From Membranipora membranacea (taxonomy: Eukaryota > Bryozoa > Gymnolaemata > Cheilostomatida > Membraniporidae): a stretch of 64,000 nt of DNA. How positions within the stretch are numbered: position 1 is the first letter of the stretch; each line of letters starts with the position of its first letter. The translations under genes and the position numbers were made by a program. The stretch spans positions 31,124,001-31,188,000 of the forward strand of contig OU612065.1 of NCBI GenBank assembly GCA_914767715.1, in the 5' to 3' direction. Below, one piece after another: positions 58,666 to 64,000 of the stretch. The notes under the pieces were generated by a model that did not search any database, was not told the DNA's origin, and was given only the letters and a program-made list of their open reading frames with translations.

Positions 58666-58967
58666 CTTTACTCTACTGCCGGTGATCTCGCTGCTGATGC
58701 TTGCTGACACTAACTGTAACTGTATATGATAACCTCTTGGATTATTTATTAATCCATCCTGTCGCTGACGGAGAGCTGCTGGAGATACTTTTTACACTTC
58801 ACTGATACCAGGTGCGTGCCTTTACTCTACTGCCGGTGATCTCACTGCTGATGCTTGCTGACACTAACTATAACTGTATATGATAACCTCTTGGATTATT
58901 TATTAATCCATCCTGTTGCTGACGGAGAGCTGCTGGTGATACTTTTTACACTTCACTGATACCAGGT
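58666..58967. repeat. 154-bp local tandem duplication in the BEL/Pao leader, unit 4
   Basis: The block ctttactctactgccggtga...actgataccaggtgcgtgc (58666-58819) is followed at once by a second, slightly diverged copy. Other units have one copy. Unit 4 also lost about 100 bp just downstream (gcaagctc joined to agtgtgtgtg at about 59030). Confidence 0.8.
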
Positions 58968-59116
58968 TAATTTTTTTTACAGCCGTCAATTTTTTGTACT
59001 AGGACTAGGTTAGGGCTTTTTGTGCAAGCTCAGTGTGTGTGTGAGTGTTTCTTGATATCTTGCCTCTGTGGAGCAGTTGTGTTTCTTGCCAATAATCTTT
59101 GTTGGTTTGTCTCAGC

Positions 59117-61044
59117 ATGGAGGGCTTTAGTATCTCAACGTCAGAGCTCGATAGGTTGGGGGCAAAGGCGCTCAGGGATATTTTGAAATCAAAGAAATTA
59201 CCGGTTGGCGGCAGAAAGAAAGTGCTTATTGATAGAATTATTCAAAACTCCTCACGGTTTCAAATCGAGTCAACAGGAGGTGATTTTGAAATGGCATCTT
59301 AATCCAGATTTTTTCCTGCCGCTCATAGCACTGACCATCAAGCCAAAGTATTTTCATCAGGCATTGTACAAGTAAATCAAGGCTCTGAAATTCAGCAACC
59401 AGCATCACAACATGATGTTAGGGGTCGGCAGCAATCTGATAATGGTTGCGAAGACCAACAGATGCCTGGTCGTAATGATTGTAATGATCAACATGTGCAA
59501 CAAGGTCAAAATCATAGGCCGCCCAATGGTAGTGTAAATGGCGAGCAGCAGCAAAATCAAGTAGGATCAAATCAATCTGTCGCGCCCATGGATTTTACAT
59601 GCCAGCAAGATGGTAGGATAAGCATGCATATTTTTCCATCCAATGCTATTCATGAAAACAATGGAAACAACGGAGGCTTTTGAATGGTCCAGCTGTGTCA
59701 TCTGAACACTCGTTTCAGGCTAATCAACCCAGACCAGCTTTAGCTTCCACCAGTAACAATGAATGGCTTTTTCGTGACTCACGTAATTTAGCTTCAGCTA
59801 TTCATGATGGACCAGTAAATAACAATGGGTGGCTATCCAATAGACAAGCTCAATCTAGGAGTAACATGCATGGTCGTAATAATGCTGCTCATGATACACA
59901 GACTGTAGCTTCCACTGCTGTTGCAGCAGCTGTCAATAGTAACCCTTGGTTGTCACATGATAGTATTGCTGTACCTTCGCATGGTGTTCACTTTAGCTTA
60001 TCTCCACATGACATTCGCAGACCCCCATCTCCTATCATGGACTTGCATCAAAGTCGTATATCACCCCAGTTAGCAGAACCAAACTGGCATTCTAGTACAT
60101 ATGTAGCAGGGGACACAACTCCAAATATAGAATCAGATTATGCTATGTCACGTAGACAGGAGTTGGATTATGCCATCGCAGAGTCAATAGAGGCTAGTAA
60201 AATGCCTCTGAAGGAGCCATCAGTATTTCAGGGTGATTTGCTCAAGTACAATTGTTGGGCCAAGTCATTTGATGCTTTTATATCTAAACGAAAATGGCCA
60301 ACAGCCAGTTCTAAGCTTTACTACCTGGAAAAGTATACTGATGGTGATGCTAGAGAGCTAATCGAGCGTTTTCTAATCAGAAATTCTGAGCAAGCATATA
60401 TCGAGGCATGGAAAGACCACAATCAGACATATTTTCTCAAGCAGTGCCTAGCAATGAGAGAAGAACATCCACACTTTGGATTTTTGGAGTAGTGTGATCG
60501 TAATCAGGACATAGTCAAGAATCTTCCCGATTATATGGCATTACGGTGGAACAATAAGGTAACAGGGTATCAACTATCTCATGATCAGGTGTTCCCACAG
60601 TTCTCTCAGATTGTTGAGTTTATGGTTTTTGAATCCCACTCAGCAAACAATCCAGTTACTTCCCAGAATGCTTTATAGGGTGTGGGTAATGTGGATTCAT
60701 CAGCTAAGAGTGACCAATCGAAACCTAAATCAAAATCTAACCAAAATGCTGTCAGTCATATGACAGATGCTGAATATGATTCGCCTCAGAAAAAATGCTG
60801 TCCTCACTGTAAATCTGATAATCACATGTATATTTCTAAGTGTGCAGATTTTAAGTCACTCTCTGTGGAGCAACGTTTTTCTACAGTGAAAACTCTCAAG
60901 GCATGTAATCGCTGTTTGTCAGCCGATCACTACTTAGCTAAGTGTACCAGAGACTGGAAATGTGGAGTTTGTAAAAGCTCGTCACATCATACTCTGTTGC
61001 GCAGAGCTAAGGGTGGTCCAAGTGGAGAGACAACTCCGCCTTAA
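59117..61044 (+). pseudogene. BEL/Pao gag, broken, unit 4
   Basis: Same stops and frameshift as unit 3 (TAA after MAS, shift at about 59680, TAG at 60490), plus a private TAG at 60676-60678. Domains in the same order. The zinc-knuckle part is intact. Confidence 0.7.
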
Positions 61045-61455
61045 GCAGTGTCTCATCTTCTCAATAGCACTTGTACTGATACCATTTCTGATGCTCAATC
61101 TCGACTGTTTTGTAAAACTGTACCAGTGTGGATATCCACTAGTCATAATCCACGCAAGGAGTATTTGACATATGCTCTGCTGGACGATCAATCCAACAAA
61201 ACATATGTCACTAGTAGAATGCTAAATAAAATCGGCGTGGAGAAAGAAGAATCAACGCTGAAAATCTCAACAATGACGTCAGTTGATAAGATAGTGCATT
61301 GTGATAGTACTCCTTCTCTGAGAATTAGGGGTTTTTACAGTAGTGACCGTATACAGCTACCCAGGACATATGCTAGAAGTACAATACCATGTGCTATTAC
61401 AGACATACCCACATATGAAAATGTTTCTGGTATTCAGCATTTATCATTGTACTAG
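61045..61455 (+). pseudogene. BEL/Pao protease, N-terminal part, unit 4
   Basis: Protein sequence unchanged from unit 3. Confidence 0.65.
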
Positions 61456-62365
61456 TTTAGCATGTTCGATAGGGGATGCGAGATGGTTCGGCAACGGTTA
61501 TCTTTATTGTTAGAAGTTTGTACCCTGTGACATAAAAATGCATTTATTACAAACTATATAAACTTAGTATGGGTGTTTCTCTGTTAATTAATAGTAACAA
61601 AAAATGTTTAAGTTGACTTTAAATTATATTGCCGATAGATTCCTTGGCAATCAAGTGGACACATATTGAAAAACTGTAACCTGTGAAAGTTAGAATAGTT
61701 GTGTAATTAAACTTACAAAATATTTGCCATCTCATAGCCTAAATAATGCGGTACTAGATAGTGATAGAGTATACTGGAACGTGGCTTCACCTGTTGAAGA
61801 ACATACGTTAATTAAAAACATGAATTGTGAAGCGAAATTAAAATGGACATAACAATCCTCATGATCAAAGACAACAGGAAGGAAATATAATATAAAGCCA
61901 TAATACAATGCCATCGGAATACTGATAATAAGAAACACAGAAAATTAAACGACAAGATAAACAAAATCGCATGAATAAACTTACTGAATGAGTAGAGCCA
62001 TGCTCCGCATAAACATAAATCCGTGATGCTATTGCTGAACTACATGTTAATCGTTTGCTTAATACGCATGTAGAAAGTAATGTATAATATATTGGATATG
62101 ATGTTCTGTAGAAATAAAATCGGCAGCAGACCTTTTCAACTGACTTGGTTGCTGCCGGGCTTGAAAGTGGCCCCAGGTTGACCTGATAACAGTTATTTTT
62201 AGTCCTGTGCGGTTTTGTGAACTAGAGACCACACAAAGGATAGCGATAGCAAAAAACAAGGTATTACCACAAAGGGTCAAAGGACAGTAAAACAGGATGT
62301 AACTGTGTAAATGCTTGCAATAAAAAACTATGGCATGAATCAGATCACTAATACTGATACAATCA
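61456..62365. other. 0.9 kb insert interrupting the protease, unit 4
   Basis: 910 bp, one base longer than in unit 3. Same ends. A 163-codon minus frame (62550-62059) partly covers the antisense of the protease and has no known domain. Confidence 0.55.
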
Positions 62366-64000
62366 TGTATATCTGAATATATTCCACCACAGCAGAAATG
62401 TGAGGTGGGATTACTCGTAGGTCGTGATTGTTTTGATGCTATGGCTCCTGTAGGAGATGTTATTCCTGCCCCTCCGGGTGGTGCTTGTGCCATGAAAACC
62501 AAGCTCGGATGGTGCGTTGTTGGCCCTGACAGCAGACAAGCCAGCAACACATCAGATGAGATTGGTTAAAGTCATAACATTTATACTCTCGAAGATGCTC
62601 TGAACTCTGTGAGTAATATTCAGACGCCAAAACTAGCGATATCATGTAAAACTGAGGTATCAGACATCACTCCATATGAACTCATGAACATGATTGATGG
62701 TTGTGAATTTGTCGATCATGCCGACAGTCAATCAATTTCACAGGATGATCTGAAATTTCTCAAAATTCTAGATGATGGTATTCACCAAGACAGCTCAGGT
62801 TACTATGTCATGCCTTTACCCTTTAAACATGGTGAGACAACTCTCAAATCTAGTAAACAACCGGTCTTGAAGCAGTTTTATGGTCTTTTATCACAGTTCA
62901 AAAGGCGAAATGCAGAATTCAGACAGAAATATACTGAGTTCGTAGAAGGTATAATATCTAGGGGTGAGGCTGAACTAGTGCCAAAATCAGAACTCGAAAG
63001 CCGGGAGGGTTGGTTTTCACCTCATCACGGTGTTTATCATAAAAAGACCGGAAAAATCAGAGTCGTATTTGACTGTGGTGCGCAGGCTAATGGTGTCAAT
63101 CTGAATGATGAGTTATTACAAGGCCCTGACCTAAAAAATTCTCTGCTGGGAGTGTTATTGAGATTTCGGCAAAAACCAGTAGCTTTATCTTGTAACATCA
63201 AGAAGATGTATCATCACTTCAGGGTAGTAAATGAGCACCGTGATTATCTTCGGTTCTTTTGGCTTGATGATCAGGGTAATCCAGCTGTATTTAGAATGTG
63301 GGTCCATATTTTTGGCGCTAGATCGTCTCCCAACTGTGCTAAATATGGTCTTAATAGGCTAGCAATAGACTATGGTGAAAATTACCTACTAGCTCAGGAG
63401 TTTATTCGGCGTAATTTCTATGTTGACGATGGTTTATGTAGTGTAAATACCAGTGATGAAGCCATCGAACTTCTGAAACTCTATGATGAAATGTCTCAAG
63501 AAATATCATTCAGTAAATATCTACAGGAACACCAATGCGAGTTTATTTTCAATACCCCTCACGCGAGTCATATGGGCGGGTGTTGGGAAAGGATGATTAG
63601 GACAATACGCTCTGTGTTCAATGGTTTGACAACACATATGCATAACTTCAGTAGTACATCACTGCGTACCCTACTATATGAATGTATGACAATCATTAAA
63701 AGTCGCCCTCTGACGGTTGTCAGCTCAGATTGTAAACCTTTATCACCGAATGATTTACTTCATATGATGTCCTCTGTTATTTTACCTATGCCTGGTAATT
63801 TTGATGATGGCGGCGTCTATGTCAGAAAGAGATGGCGTGCAGTACAGCTGCTAGCCAACAAATTCTGGAATAGATAGCGTAAGGAATATGTGCAAAATCT
63901 TCAGCAGAGACAGAAATGGGTACAATCCAGAAGAAATCTCGCAATCAATGACATCGTTATTCTCAGTGATAACTGTGGTCGACGTTTTTGGAAACTAGGA
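62366..64000 (+). pseudogene. BEL/Pao protease end, reverse transcriptase, truncated integrase, unit 4
   Basis: Better preserved than unit 3: the RT to integrase frame is open from 62609 to 63877 (422 codons) because the +1 shift of unit 3 is absent, and RMWVHIFG replaces RMCVHIFG. The TAG at 63875 and the deletion of RNase H and most of integrase are shared. The last readable part (QNLQQRQKWVQSRRNLAIND, then GRRFWKLG) runs off the window. Confidence 0.75.

Larger units (their letters stand above)
55587..64000. repeat. Tandem array unit 4 (type B, partial, 8,414 bp)
   Basis: Near-identical to the first 8.4 kb of unit 3, and cut by the window end inside the last coding part of the BEL/Pao element. 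Private differences are a 154 bp local duplication at 58666-58967, a deletion of roughly 100 bp at about 59031 and a shorter minisatellite. Confidence 0.95.
57642..64000 (+). mobile_element. BEL/Pao LTR retrotransposon, defective, unit 4 (cut by window end)
   Basis: Same element as in unit 3, including the 0.9 kb protease insert and the RT-integrase deletion junction. It is therefore a copy made by unit duplication, not a second insertion. The right end is outside the window. Confidence 0.8.

Overview
The window is AT-rich DNA from an animal nuclear genome, most likely an invertebrate. The evidence is spliced coding exons with GT/AG introns, a TATA promoter 80 bp upstream of an ATG, a tRNA-derived SINE, several decayed non-LTR (LINE) reverse transcriptases, a BEL/Pao-type LTR element, a multi-exon CXC-domain relic and two exons of a solute carrier organic anion transporter (SLCO/OATP). 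A marine lophotrochozoan would fit, but nothing here fixes the phylum. There is no bacterial-style gene organisation.

The window is a head-to-tail tandem array of about 3.4 large units: 1-18992, 18993-38023, 38024-55586 and 55587-64000 (cut by the window end). Units 1 and 2 (type A) are nearly identical. Units 3 and 4 (type B) are nearly identical to each other and share the flanks of type A, but the middle is different. In type A the middle block (about 3.07-10.18 kb of unit 1) holds a broken CXC-domain gene, two LINE fragments and a relic first exon of the peptide family. In type B the block (41.63-48.87 kb) holds most of a BEL/Pao element and, in unit 3, a fragment of an SLCO gene.

The only gene that looks intact is a small secreted, cysteine-rich peptide gene on the minus strand. 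It has two coding exons, 69 aa, a signal peptide and eight cysteines in the mature part, and occurs once per complete unit (16397-16941, 35422-35966, 52993-53537). Each unit also starts with a plus-strand paralogue that is a pseudogene: the same in-frame TGA is present in all four copies. Across each unit junction the intact gene and the next unit's pseudogene are head to head, about 2.6-2.7 kb apart. Type A units also keep a third, exon-1-only relic. The array therefore looks like repeated segmental amplification of an antimicrobial- or toxin-like peptide locus riddled with retroelements. The function of the peptide is not recognisable from sequence.

Order of events that can be read directly: a LINE lies inside a foldback element in units 1 and 2, while unit 3 has the clean empty site, so units 1 and 2 descend from a copy duplicated after that insertion. 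The BEL/Pao deletion (reverse transcriptase joined to the end of integrase) is shared by units 3 and 4, so it predates their duplication. No CRISPR array, rRNA gene or functional tRNA gene was seen.
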